Source: Colwellia sp. (GTDB lineage Bacteria > Pseudomonadota > Gammaproteobacteria > Enterobacterales > Alteromonadaceae). From it: a stretch of DNA of 64,000 nucleotides. Of the stretch, positions 1 through 8,661 are shown piece after piece; within the stretch, counting starts at the first letter, position 1; each line of letters starts with the position of its first letter. The translations under genes were made by a program, and so were the position numbers. Where the stretch lies: positions 124,001 to 188,000 of the forward strand of contig JABSOY010000005.1 of assembly GCA_013215385.1 (NCBI GenBank), given 5' to 3'. A model generated the notes under the pieces. The model searched no databases. It saw only the letters and a list, made by a program, of their open reading frames with translations, and was not told where the DNA came from.

Positions 1-684
1 GCGCAAAACTTTGCTGATGCACTTCGCAAAATTACCCCTCGTTTATATTCTATTGCATCAAGCCAAACAGAAGTCGAAGAAGAAGTACATTTAACGGTTG
101 GTTTAGTTGAATACAATGAAAACGACCAGTTAAGAAGTGGTGGCGCTTCAAGCTTCTTAGGAAAACGTCTTGAAGAAGGCGGTACGGTTAAGATTTATAT
201 TGAGCATAACGATAACTTCCGTTTACCTGAAAATGGCGACACGCCGGTGATCATGATTGGTCCAGGTACAGGTATTGCTCCTTTTAGAGCGTTTATGCAA
301 GAACGTGAAGCAACAGCAGCAAGCGGTGATAACTGGTTGTTTTTTGGTGACCAAACTTTCACCCAAGACTTTTTATACCAAGTTGAATGGCAAGGTTATT
401 TAAAGTCAGGTTTGTTAACTAACCTAGACTTAGCCTTTTCTCGTGACCAAGCAGAAAAAATATATGTTCAAGATCGTTTACGTGAAAAAGCCAGCGAAAT
501 TTTTGCTTGGTTAGAACGTGGTGCACATTTGTATATTTGTGGTGACATGAGCCGTATGGCAAAAGATGTTGAACTCGCCTTAGTCGATATTATCTCTGAA
601 CACGGCAAGTTAAGCACTGTACAAGCACAAGATTATTTAAAAGAATTACGTAACGCTAAGCGTTTCCAGAAGGATGTTTACTAA
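1..684 (+). CDS. cysJ: Sulfite reductase [NADPH] flavoprotein alpha subunit, 3' part
   Basis: The reading frame is open from base 1, so the 5' end lies outside the window; about 227 C-terminal residues are visible. CysJ passes electrons from NADPH through FAD and FMN to the CysI hemoprotein in assimilatory sulfite reduction. The visible part is the ferredoxin-NADP reductase-like module: an FAD-binding stretch beginning RLYSIASS, the NADPH-site motif [12 protein letters not shown], the CGD motif ([10 protein letters not shown]) and the terminal DVY, with the aromatic C-terminal residue typical of the family. Its stop overlaps the cysI start by one base (TAATG), which points to translational coupling. 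Identification is firm because cysI and cysH follow directly. Confidence 0.96.
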   Translation, partial: AQNFADALRKITPRLYSIASSQTEVEEEVHLTVGLVEYNENDQLRSGGASSFLGKRLEEGGTVKIYIEHNDNFRLPENGDTPVIMIGPGTGIAPFRAFMQEREATAASGDNWLFFGDQTFTQDFLYQVEWQGYLKSGLLTNLDLAFSRDQAEKIYVQDRLREKASEIFAWLERGAHLYICGDMSRMAKDVELALVDIISEHGKLSTVQAQDYLKELRNAKRFQKDVY

Positions 685-2432
685 TGACGACAACAGATAA
701 AGAAACCGTATTAACAGGTCCAGGGCCGTTAATTGTTGAAGGTAAGCAAGCTGATAACGAACGCTTAAAAGCTGATAGTAATTTTTTACGTGGCACTATT
801 GTTGAAGACTTACAAGATCAAACGACCGGTGGTTTTACTGCCGACAACTATCAGATCATTAGAACTCATGGTATGTATCAGCAAGATGACCGTGATATTA
901 GAAACGAGCGAAGTAAGCAAAAATTAGAACCATTACATAATGTTATGTTACGTGCTCGTATGCCTGGCGGTATCATCAAGCCAGAGCAGTGGTTAGCTAT
1001 CGACAAATTTGCTCAAGAAAGTACTTCTTATGGCAGTATTCGTTTAACGACACGTCAAACGTTTCAGTTTCATGGCGTATTGAAGCCAAACATTAAATTA
1101 ATGCATCAAACGTTAAACAGTATTGGTATCGACTCAATTGCTACTGCTGGCGATGTTAATCGTAATGTCTTATGTACTTCTAATCCTATTGAGTCTGAAC
1201 TTCATCAAGAAGCCTATGAATGGGCTATTAAAATAAGTGAGCATTTACTACCTAATACTCGTGCTTATGCAGAAATTTGGTTGGACGGTGAAAAGCTTGA
1301 AGGTCCTGAAGGTAAAGAGACGGTAGAGCCAATTTTAGGCAGTAATTACTTACCGCGTAAATTTAAAACTACCGTGGTTATTCCACCACAAAATGATATT
1401 GACGTGCACGCCAATGATCTAAATTTCATTGCTATTGCTAAAGACGGAAAATTAGTCGGTTTTAACGTACTTGTTGGCGGTGGTTTAGCGATGACCCATG
1501 GCGATAAGTCAACGTATCCTCGTAAAGCTGACGATTTTGGTTATGTGCCTTTAGCCAAGACCTTAGATGTCGCCACTGCTGTGGTAACAACACAACGCGA
1601 TTGGGGAAACCGAGTCAACCGTAAAAATGCAAAAACTAAGTACACACTTGACCGAGTGGGTGTAGAAACTTTTAAATCGGAAGTTGAGAAACGTGCCGGT
1701 ATTACTTTTGAAACATCACGACCTTATGAGTTCACTGAACGTGGCGATCGTATCGGTTGGGTTGAAGGTTTTGATGGCAGACATCATTTAGCGTTATTTA
1801 TTGAGAATGGTCGTCTATTAGATACCCCAGGTAAACCGCTTAAGTCAGGCGTAGCTGAAATAGCAAAAATTCACCAAGGTGATTTCCGCATGACAGCCAA
1901 CCAAAACTTAATTGTAGCGGGTGTCGCAACTGAAGATAAAGCAAAAATCGAAGCGATTGCTCGTCAATATGGTTTGATGAATGATAATGTTTCAAAGCAA
2001 CGTAAAGATTCGATGGCTTGTGTGGCATTTCCTACTTGTCCGTTAGCGATGGCAGAAGCCGAGCGTTATTTACCGGGTTTTGTCACTGATGTCGAAGGTA
2101 TTTTAGCTAAACATAATGTGAGTGACGAAAGTATTATTTTACGTGTTACTGGTTGTCCAAATGGCTGTGGCCGTGCAATGTTGGCGGAAATTGGCTTAGT
2201 TGGCAAAGGCCCTGGTAAATACAATATGCATTTAGGCGGAAATTTGGCCGGAACGCGTGTCCCTAAAATGTATAAAGAAAACCTAAGCGAACAAGATATT
2301 CTTGATGAAATGGATGCGCTTGTCGCTCGTTGGTCTACAGAACGGACCAGCAACGAAGCGTTTGGCGACTTCACTATCCGCACTGGCATTATCGCAGAAG
2401 TGAAAAACAGTAAGCGAGACTTTCATGACTAA
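684..2432 (+). CDS. cysI: Sulfite reductase [NADPH] hemoprotein beta subunit
   Basis: This 582-residue protein catalyses the six-electron reduction of sulfite to sulfide at a coupled siroheme and [4Fe-4S] centre in the cytoplasm. The two cysteine pairs expected to hold the cluster and siroheme are present: C446 and C452 in CVAFPTC, and C491 and C495 in CPNGCG. The N-terminal half carries the sulfite/nitrite reductase ferredoxin-like repeat, with the sequence [11 protein letters not shown] seen in the family. Length matches the usual 570-590 residues. It starts on the last base of the cysJ stop and overlaps cysH by 8 bases, so the three genes form one coupled operon. Confidence 0.97.
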   Translation: MTTTDKETVLTGPGPLIVEGKQADNERLKADSNFLRGTIVEDLQDQTTGGFTADNYQIIRTHGMYQQDDRDIRNERSKQKLEPLHNVMLRARMPGGIIKPEQWLAIDKFAQESTSYGSIRLTTRQTFQFHGVLKPNIKLMHQTLNSIGIDSIATAGDVNRNVLCTSNPIESELHQEAYEWAIKISEHLLPNTRAYAEIWLDGEKLEGPEGKETVEPILGSNYLPRKFKTTVVIPPQNDIDVHANDLNFIAIAKDGKLVGFNVLVGGGLAMTHGDKSTYPRKADDFGYVPLAKTLDVATAVVTTQRDWGNRVNRKNAKTKYTLDRVGVETFKSEVEKRAGITFETSRPYEFTERGDRIGWVEGFDGRHHLALFIENGRLLDTPGKPLKSGVAEIAKIHQGDFRMTANQNLIVAGVATEDKAKIEAIARQYGLMNDNVSKQRKDSMACVAFPTCPLAMAEAERYLPGFVTDVEGILAKHNVSDESIILRVTGCPNGCGRAMLAEIGLVGKGPGKYNMHLGGNLAGTRVPKMYKENLSEQDILDEMDALVARWSTERTSNEAFGDFTIRTGIIAEVKNSKRDFHD

Positions 2433-3201
2433 AATTATAGGTAATAGTGCTAATGTCGCAGAGATAAAAGCACCGATTAATAACCGTTTCCCAGCGTCGT
2501 TACCCAAACCATGGTTGAATCAGTGGAACGAGTTATTAGAAAAACAAACCGCAACAGAGCGTATTGAATGGTCGATGGAAAACTTGCCATCGAAATTTGT
2601 TTTATCATCAAGCTTTGGTATTCAATCAGCGGTTATGTTGCACATGTTGACGCAAGTTGATGCAAACATTCCGGTACTGATTACCGATACCGGGCACTTG
2701 TTTCCTGAAACGTATCAGTTTGTTGAGCAGCTTACCGAACGTTTAAACTTAAATTTACAAGTGTATAGCGCAACAGAAAGTGCAGCATGGCAACAAGCAA
2801 AATATGGCGAAGAGTGGGCAAAAGATGAAACGTCATTAAAAGCTTATAATCGCCGTAACAAAGTTGAACCGCTAGAGCGTGGTTTGAATGAGCTTAATGC
2901 GGCAACATGGTTTTCTGGCGTGCGTCGTCAGCAGTCTGAACATCGTCAAGGTTTACCTGTTGTGAGTATTTTACGTGGTCGCTTTAAGGTACATCCAATT
3001 ATTGATTGGAGCAATAAAGACGTATATGAGTATCTCACTAAGCATAACTTACCCTACCATCCTTTATGGGATCAGGGGTATGTTTCAGTTGGCGATACAC
3101 ATAGTACAAAGCCATTAACGTTAGGCATGGATGAAAGTGATACACGCTTTGGTGGTATGGCACGAGAATGTGGTTTACACACTGATGGCGATGGTATTTA
3201 A
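2425..3201 (+). CDS. cysH: Phosphoadenosine phosphosulfate reductase
   Basis: This 258-residue enzyme reduces PAPS (3'-phosphoadenylyl sulfate) to sulfite with thioredoxin, supplying the substrate of CysJI. Visible family marks are the P-loop-like SSFGIQSAV, the [10 protein letters not shown] segment, [13 protein letters not shown] and the catalytic cysteine C249 in ECGLH near the C-terminus. The extra cysteine pairs that bind an iron-sulfur cluster in APS-type reductases are absent, which supports PAPS specificity. It overlaps cysI by 8 bases and is followed by a clear terminator, so it ends the cysJIH operon. Confidence 0.95.
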   Translation: MTKIIGNSANVAEIKAPINNRFPASLPKPWLNQWNELLEKQTATERIEWSMENLPSKFVLSSSFGIQSAVMLHMLTQVDANIPVLITDTGHLFPETYQFVEQLTERLNLNLQVYSATESAAWQQAKYGEEWAKDETSLKAYNRRNKVEPLERGLNELNAATWFSGVRRQQSEHRQGLPVVSILRGRFKVHPIIDWSNKDVYEYLTKHNLPYHPLWDQGYVSVGDTHSTKPLTLGMDESDTRFGGMARECGLHTDGDGI

Positions 3202-3228
3202 ATAAAGATTTTTAAAGAATAATCAATA

Positions 3229-3258
3229 GGGTGAACATTTATGTGTTCGCCCTTTTTT
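3229..3258 (+). terminator. Rho-independent terminator of cysJIH
   Basis: A 9-bp stem (GGGTGAACA with TGTTCGCCC, one G-T wobble) with a short ATTTATG-type loop is followed by six T residues. It starts 28 bases after the cysH stop on the same strand. Confidence 0.85.
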
Positions 3259-3344
3259 ATGTTCAGGATGAACGGTATGACGTGGTGCCATGGATGGCAA
3301 GGAACGACGAATGTTCAGGATGAACGGTATGACGTGGTGCCATG

Positions 3345-3392
3345 GCAGCTCCTAGGCATCCATGCCTTTGCTGCATTAGTGCTTCCATGCAC
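3345..3392 (+). repeat. Double-hairpin repeat module, copy 1
   Basis: The module folds into an outer stem GCAGC/GCTGC (3345-3349 with 3370-3374), an internal loop, an inner stem AGGCAT/ATGCCT closed by CC (3354-3367), the linker ATTA, and a second hairpin GTGC/GCAC (3379-3392). The trailing GTC is shared with the other copies. Confidence 0.75.
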
Positions 3393-3447
3393 GTCGATGG
3401 CAAGGAACGACGAATGTTCAGGATGAACGGTATGACGTAGTGCCATG

Positions 3448-3495
3448 GCAGCTCCTAGGCATCCATGCCTTTGCTGCATTAGTGCTTCCATGCAC
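3448..3495 (+). repeat. Double-hairpin repeat module, copy 2
   Basis: This copy is identical to copy 1 and lies 103 bases downstream as part of the tandem duplication, so it adds no independent covariation. Confidence 0.75.
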
Positions 3496-3576
3496 GTCGA
3501 TGGCAAGGACGACGAATGTTCACGACTGCATGGATGCAGAAGGTAGAGCGAAGCCTGGATGCCCGAGCCGAGGATG

Positions 3577-3624
3577 GCCTTTCTCAGACATCCTGTCTTT
3601 CAAGGCATTAGTGCATCCTTGCAC
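3577..3624 (+). repeat. Double-hairpin repeat module, copy 3 (diverged)
   Basis: The layout is that of copy 1 with different bases in every stem: outer GCCTT/AAGGC (3577-3581 with 3602-3606), inner AGACA-TCC-TGTCT (3586-3598), linker ATTA, second hairpin GTGCA-TCCT-TGCAC (3611-3624), then GTC. The stem changes are compensatory. Confidence 0.75.
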
Positions 3625-3639
3625 GTCAACGGTCATAAG

Positions 3640-3695
3640 GCCGCTCTTAGGTATCCTACCTTCGCGGCATTAGCACATCCTTGTGCGTCATTTTT
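3640..3695 (+). repeat. Double-hairpin repeat module, copy 4, ending in a T run
   Basis: Outer stem GCCGC/GCGGC (3640-3644 with 3664-3668), inner AGGTA-TCC-TACCT (3649-3661), linker ATTA, second hairpin GCACA-TCCT-TGTGC (3673-3686), then GTCA and five T residues (3691-3695). The T run after the last hairpin could make this copy act as a plus-strand terminator. Confidence 0.7.
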
Positions 3696-3750
3696 GTTCC
3701 AGACAAATCATAAGTACTTATCAATGTTGGTGGCAAAAAACAATGAGTAG

Positions 3751-4662
3751 CTAACCTTCTACAATTGAAAAATTCTCACTTAAGGCACTTTTTAAGTGCT
3801 GTAAATAATCACTATTACCACTGTCGCTTATTAATCGTGCTAACTCGGCGCCAATCGGGGTAAACTTATAAAACTGTAATACGCAATTTGCTTTCTTGGC
3901 TGACAAGGTTAATGGTGAGCCATTAAAAGTAAAATGAAGAGCCTCTAGTTTGTCCATTGGGCTAGACTCCGTTTCTTGAACAAACAGTAAATGATTGTCA
4001 GCTAATACTAATAGGTCAGCATAACTCAACGAAAATTGGCTTAATGGGATATTCTGTTCACGTTGCTTATTGAAAAAATTAAATAAACTCGGCATTTGAT
4101 AAGCCCCTGAAATTATTCGAATGTTACGTTTTGCATGATCCGAAACGGCTAAGCTACAAGCTTTTGCTAATAATTTTGCATCTGTAATACTCATTTCTCG
4201 AAATATTTTTAGGGTTTTTGTCGAAAAAGAACCTGGTTGGCTGATCTCACCAGCTAATATTTTTGCCCATAAATCTTGCATCGTTTTATTACTGACATCT
4301 TCTGCTAGCTGAGTAAAAGTAGTAAACCAATCAGGATCTGCTTTGTCGGTAACTTCATCACTCGAACAATAACCTAATGACATTTGAATAATTATTTCAA
4401 GGTTGTGTTGTTTTCGCAGCGCACTAATACGTGCTCTTTTATGGCTACGGTCTTCTATAGGTATTTGTTTATCGGCTGAAATTAATCCACCGTCTAAGAC
4501 AAACTTCTTTGCTAAACCTAATAGTTGCATTTGTGAAGATGCGGCAGCGCTTCTTTTATTTCCATGTGCCCCTGAAGATTCATCAATGACAATAATTGGT
4601 TTCTTATTGCCCTCAATTGAAGTGGCAACAGCGGATGATGTCGTTTTTATATTTTCTTTCAT
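3751..4662 (-). CDS. Conserved protein of unknown function, TIGR03899-like
   Basis: This 303-residue protein has no signal peptide or membrane segment. It resembles the TIGR03899 family of uncharacterised proteins from Alteromonadales and Vibrionales, which I recall from the segment WAKILAGEISQPGSFS followed by a helical stretch on TLKIFREMS; the same type of segment occurs in DUF2806 proteins. The N-terminus (about 40 residues) is rich in Ser, Ala and Lys and is probably disordered. It is transcribed toward cysH and away from the response regulator at 4926. No function can be assigned. Confidence 0.75.
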   Translation of the reverse strand: MKENIKTTSSAVATSIEGNKKPIIVIDESSGAHGNKRSAAASSQMQLLGLAKKFVLDGGLISADKQIPIEDRSHKRARISALRKQHNLEIIIQMSLGYCSSDEVTDKADPDWFTTFTQLAEDVSNKTMQDLWAKILAGEISQPGSFSTKTLKIFREMSITDAKLLAKACSLAVSDHAKRNIRIISGAYQMPSLFNFFNKQREQNIPLSQFSLSYADLLVLADNHLLFVQETESSPMDKLEALHFTFNGSPLTLSAKKANCVLQFYKFTPIGAELARLISDSGNSDYLQHLKSALSENFSIVEG

Positions 4663-4835
4663 AGATAAAATACCGGCACTAAAATATTATTTTTATTACT
4701 GTTTTTTATTAGCATACGCCTGAAAATTAAAATCAGCAATATTCCCTTTAATCATCTAAACTTAACATAAAATAAACAACCAGTTGAAATAATGTATTTA
4801 ATTGTAAAACTAGGTTGAATATTATCAAGATGACT

Positions 4836-4865
4836 TTTACTATGTAGTGTAATGGAAAGTAAAAT
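4836..4865 (+). promoter_or_regulatory. Possible sigma-70 promoter of the EAL-domain regulator
   Basis: TTTACT and TAAAAT are separated by 18 bases, about 60 bases before the start at 4926. Matches are moderate and the surrounding DNA is AT-rich, so a chance match is possible. Confidence 0.3.
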
Positions 4866-4925
4866 CCTAATAAATTTATGAACAGCGTTTAATCAGTTGT
4901 AGTTTACTGGTTAATTGAGGGCGAT

Positions 4926-7148
4926 ATGCAGGCTTCCGAGAATACTAATGACGACTTTTTATTTATCGATGATAGCGATGAAGATGAAATTCTCCATGAT
5001 GGTAATGGTGAAACGTGGAAAGTATTGATTGTTGATGATGACCCAGAAATTCATTCTGTTACACAGTTAGCGCTATCTGATTTAATCGTTCTAGGTAAAC
5101 ATTTAGAATACATTCATGCTTATTCTGGGCGTGATGCTTGTCAGCTGATAGAAGATCATGACGACATTGTTTTAGTATTACTTGATGTTGTTATGGAAAC
5201 GGATGACGCGGGGTTAAATGTAGTTAAACATATCCGTGAAACATTATCTCGCCAAGATATTCGTATCGTATTGAGAACGGGTCAGCCGGGATACGCCCCA
5301 GAAGAAAGTGTTATTAAAGATTATGATATTAATGACTACAAAACGAAAACAGAATTAACTCGTCGTAAATTGGTAACTACCGTTTATGCAGCTATTCGAT
5401 CATATCAACAAATTCATTCTGTTAATCAAAACCGTATCGGTTTAGAAAAAATTCTAGCCGCTGCGGCTGAATTACTTGAATTACACAGCATCCATGAATA
5501 TGCCGAAGGCGTACTCACGCAATTAAAGCAATTAAGCGAGAGTCATGGCAGTGTTTTTTGTGCTCGAGGTCAAGGCATTATTGAGGGAACTGACGATCTA
5601 AGTTTACATATTCTAGGTCAATTAGGGCATAGCGATGAATTGATTGAACAAAAGCTTTCTTGTATAGGCCGTACTGTTATTCAAGACCGTATTACCAGTT
5701 CTTTTACTCAAAAGAAAAACGATTACGGCGATGATTATGCTGTGTTGTATTTAACGAGTGGTGGATATCGTGCCGTTATTTATCTCGATTTAGCACAAGT
5801 ATTAACTGACATTGAAATTCAACTAATTGAAGTGTTTTTAACAAATGTTTCGATCGGCTATGAAAATGTCCACCTTTTTCAAAAATTACGAAATGCCGCT
5901 TATCGTGATTGGCTAACAGAACTACCGAATCGTTTAGAGTTTGTTAATTTACTTGATAAGTTTAGTGATCGTGAAGAATCCGATTTGGTTGCAGCATTAA
6001 TCGATTTAAACCATTTTAGCGATATAAATGATGGCTTAGGGCAAGATCTTGGTAATAAACTACTACTTGCTGTAACTGAACGATTGAAGGAGTTGGGCGG
6101 GAATTGTCAGTTTGCTCGTGTCGGTGCTGACGTTTTTGGTGTCATTGGACCTGCAGATTGTGTCAACCCAGAGAGGTTAATATCACTATTCCATCGTTCA
6201 TTTACTGCCGGCGAGCACCGCTTGCCTGTTACTGCATCTTTTGGGTTATGTTCGAAAAGTAGTGCAGGTTCGCAAGGTGTACAAATTCTCAATCAAATTA
6301 ATATTGCGTTAAATTTAGCCAAGAAAAGTAACCACGAAAATTTCGTTTATTATAAACAAGAGATGGAAGACGAAACGCTATGGCGCTTAGGAATGATAAG
6401 GCAATTACGTACGGACTTTGCTGATGATCGTTTAGAGTTATGGTATCAGCCACAACTTAGTTTAGTTACCAGTAAAGTTATTGGAGCAGAAGCCTTATTA
6501 CGTTGGCGAACAGCTGAGGGGAAGTTTATTTCACCTGCGGTGTTTATTCCTTTAGCTGAATATTCAGGATTGATTGTTGAAATTGGTGACTGGGTTATAA
6601 ACCAAGCTTGTAAACAGATTAAAGTGCTAGAGCAGCAAAATTTCGATCATGTTGGTATTTCTGTTAATGTTTCTATCCCCCAGTTTAAGCGAGAAAATTT
6701 CGTCGATAGTATTATTCAAGCAACGATTAATCATGATGTTAAACCAAGTAAACTTGAATTAGAAATTACCGAAAATATTCTAATGGACGAACCACAAGTT
6801 GTCATTGATGCACTGGTTAAACTCAAAGCTGAAGGCATTAGTATAGCCCTTGACGATTTTGGCACAGGCTACTCATCAATGAGTTACTTACAAAAACTAC
6901 CGCTTGACCGTCTGAAAGTTGATCGAGCATTTATTACTGATATTGCTGAGCCAGGCCAATCATTGATTGCTGATACCATTATAAATTTAGGTAAGCAGAT
7001 GAACCTAAAAGTTATTGCCGAAGGTATTGAAGAAGAGGCGCAAGAAGCGCATTTAATTGCTCAAGGTTGTGATGAAGTGCAAGGGTTTTTCTATGCTAAG
7101 CCAATGCCTGCTGATGAATTCTTACAGTTCTTACGCGATAACCAATAG
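4926..7148 (+). CDS. Response regulator with REC, DUF3369, degenerate GGDEF and EAL domains
   Basis: This 740-residue cytoplasmic protein is a two-component output protein for cyclic di-GMP. The receiver domain has the acidic cluster D37-D39 and phospho-acceptor D87 (LLDVVM). A DUF3369-type sensor region follows (about 170-320). The GGDEF domain has GADVF (400-404) in place of GG(D/E)EF, so cyclase activity is unlikely. The EAL domain keeps E522 of EALLRW, ELEITE, DDFGTG with D643-D644, and KVDRAF, so it is probably an active phosphodiesterase. No histidine kinase gene is adjacent, so the phosphodonor must be encoded elsewhere. The start has a GAGGG ribosome binding site a few bases upstream. 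Confidence 0.92.
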   Translation: MQASENTNDDFLFIDDSDEDEILHDGNGETWKVLIVDDDPEIHSVTQLALSDLIVLGKHLEYIHAYSGRDACQLIEDHDDIVLVLLDVVMETDDAGLNVVKHIRETLSRQDIRIVLRTGQPGYAPEESVIKDYDINDYKTKTELTRRKLVTTVYAAIRSYQQIHSVNQNRIGLEKILAAAAELLELHSIHEYAEGVLTQLKQLSESHGSVFCARGQGIIEGTDDLSLHILGQLGHSDELIEQKLSCIGRTVIQDRITSSFTQKKNDYGDDYAVLYLTSGGYRAVIYLDLAQVLTDIEIQLIEVFLTNVSIGYENVHLFQKLRNAAYRDWLTELPNRLEFVNLLDKFSDREESDLVAALIDLNHFSDINDGLGQDLGNKLLLAVTERLKELGGNCQFARVGADVFGVIGPADCVNPERLISLFHRSFTAGEHRLPVTASFGLCSKSSAGSQGVQILNQINIALNLAKKSNHENFVYYKQEMEDETLWRLGMIRQLRTDFADDRLELWYQPQLSLVTSKVIGAEALLRWRTAEGKFISPAVFIPLAEYSGLIVEIGDWVINQACKQIKVLEQQNFDHVGISVNVSIPQFKRENFVDSIIQATINHDVKPSKLELEITENILMDEPQVVIDALVKLKAEGISIALDDFGTGYSSMSYLQKLPLDRLKVDRAFITDIAEPGQSLIADTIINLGKQMNLKVIAEGIEEEAQEAHLIAQGCDEVQGFFYAKPMPADEFLQFLRDNQ

Positions 7149-7172
7149 CAAATATCAATGAATGTAGTCAAT

Positions 7173-7203
7173 AAAAAACCGAGGTATAGTAGCTCGGTTT
7201 TTT
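7173..7203 (+). terminator. Rho-independent terminator after the EAL regulator
   Basis: The stem AAAAAACCGAG/CTCGGTTTTTT with an 8-9 base loop lies 25 bases after the stop. The A tract before and the T tract after make it usable from either direction, which fits its place between convergent genes. Confidence 0.85.
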
Positions 7204-7283
7204 ATGCTCGAAAATGCGTTATGTCACAGTATGATAAAGTTAAGCAATTTTTATTGCTCAACATAAATAAATGGTAGCAGGGC

Positions 7284-8468
7284 TTAGTTACTCGACGTCT
7301 CTTGATACCTAAACTCTATTCCTTCACGTGGTTTGCAAGGAATAAGATGGGATAAACATAATGAGCAACAGGCAAAACCTGCACCTACATAAAAAACCCA
7401 AGACGGATTAATAATCCATACCATGCCGAGCAGGGCAGGAATAACGACAGCAGCAATATGGTTGATTGAAAAACTAACACCTGCACTCGACGCTAAATCT
7501 TCCGGCTTAGCTATCTTTTGAAAATAGGTTTTTATTGCGATGGCTAAAGCAAAAAACAAATGGTCAATCACATATAAACCAGCGGCAATAGTTGAGTCTT
7601 CTACAAAACCGTAAGCAATAAATAATATGATCAGGCCAACATATTCAAATTTAAGCACTCTTCGTTCACCGATAACGCCAATTAACTTGCCAATTTTAGC
7701 GGCAAAGAGCCAATTAAATACATAGTTGATTAAAAATAGTGCACTAATATCAGTAACACTATAACCAAACTTTTCAACCATCAAAAAGCCTGCGAAAACA
7801 GTAAATATCTGCCGACGAGCGCCACTAAAAAAAGTTAAGGCATAAAATAACCAATAACGTTTACGTAAAATAAGTTTCTTTTCTTGTTCAACTTTTACAG
7901 GAAATTGCTTGAAAGCAAAGATTAAACAAAGGGTAAAAACTAAACCTAGCCCACCAAATAAAGCGTAAGTACTTTGATAAGACCAAGTAAACTTTTCCAT
8001 GAGCAGCCATATACTACTAAAAGCGAGTAAAGATGCTACCGACTTTACTGATAGTAAGCGTCCTAAAAAGTGAGCCGTTTTGTCTTTATCAATCCATTGC
8101 ATGGTTAATGACTGGTTTACTGTTTCAAAATAATGAAAGCCTACTGACATGATTACTGTTGTAATATACAAGCCTAAAACAGAGGGAAAAAAACCAGTCA
8201 TAATGACACCTATAGCGGTGACTCCTAAGGAAATAATGGCTAATTTTTGCTCTTTAATAAACAGTAATAGATAAATAACGGTAAAAGCAAGAAAGCCAGG
8301 GACTTCTCGTAAACTCTGTAATATACCTATTTCTTCTCCGGTAAAACTGGCTTTTTCAATAACAAAATTATTAAGCAAAACCATCCAAACAGAAAATATC
8401 ATTGGCATTATAAATGCCATGGCAAATAGTAGGTTTTCAGGTTTATTTAAGCGTTCTTTTAGAGTCAT
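7284..8468 (-). CDS. MFS transporter of unknown substrate
   Basis: This 394-residue protein is hydrophobic throughout, with about 12 predicted membrane segments and a central charged loop near residues 190-205 (KQFPVKVEQEKK), the usual architecture of the major facilitator superfamily. No substrate-defining motif is recognisable. It is convergent with the EAL regulator and divergent from the ABC exporter operon, with 193 bases to the latter. Whether it serves the same pathway as the exporter is not shown by the sequence. Confidence 0.8.
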   Translation of the reverse strand: MTLKERLNKPENLLFAMAFIMPMIFSVWMVLLNNFVIEKASFTGEEIGILQSLREVPGFLAFTVIYLLLFIKEQKLAIISLGVTAIGVIMTGFFPSVLGLYITTVIMSVGFHYFETVNQSLTMQWIDKDKTAHFLGRLLSVKSVASLLAFSSIWLLMEKFTWSYQSTYALFGGLGLVFTLCLIFAFKQFPVKVEQEKKLILRKRYWLFYALTFFSGARRQIFTVFAGFLMVEKFGYSVTDISALFLINYVFNWLFAAKIGKLIGVIGERRVLKFEYVGLIILFIAYGFVEDSTIAAGLYVIDHLFFALAIAIKTYFQKIAKPEDLASSAGVSFSINHIAAVVIPALLGMVWIINPSWVFYVGAGFACCSLCLSHLIPCKPREGIEFRYQETSSN

Positions 8469-8661
8469 AACAAGGCATAAGTAAATGAAAGAGTAATATT
8501 GTACTTTGTTTTCTTATCGAATGTCTTGCCCGCTGACACAAATTATTACAGTTCATCAGTGTAAGATTGAAATTTTAGACGATATATTTCCCCTTTAGCT
8601 ATAGCATGATACGCAGTGGTAACATATGCATGTAATAATTTAATTTTAATGGAGTTTTTCT

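Larger units (their letters stand above)
3259..3514. repeat. Tandem repeat, about 103-bp unit, 2.5 copies
   Basis: Three units begin with ATGTTCAGGATGAACGG at 3259, 3311 and 3414. The unit starting at 3310 and the one at 3413 differ only by one G/A substitution and one missing A. The first unit is 52 bp long because it lacks 51 bp, corresponding to 3346-3396 of the next unit, which is exactly the double-hairpin module. ATGG flanks the module on both sides. Each unit head can fold as GTTCA-GGA-TGAAC. The near-identity suggests recent duplication. Confidence 0.9.
3202..3750. other. 549-bp intergenic region holding terminator and repeat array
   Basis: Between the convergent cysH and the TIGR03899-like gene there is no convincing gene. 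The short open frames here are translations of the repeats: they share repeated peptide blocks, overlap on both strands and lack ribosome binding sites. The region contains the cysH terminator and then a GC-richer array of tandem and hairpin repeats (3259-3695), unlike the AT-rich intergenic DNA elsewhere in the window. Confidence 0.8.

Noticed and set aside
3259-3695. Possible CRISPR array
   Set aside because: Units are 103 bp or diverged 48-bp modules without uniform repeat-spacer structure, and no cas gene is present.
3241-3750. Several short open frames on both strands of the repeat array
   Set aside because: They are translations of the tandem and hairpin repeats, overlap each other and have no ribosome binding site or protein-like composition.
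8521-8598. 25-codon open frame before the ABC exporter that could be a peptide precursor
   Set aside because: No ribosome binding site, no leader-like or cysteine/glycine-rich core, and the length is expected by chance.
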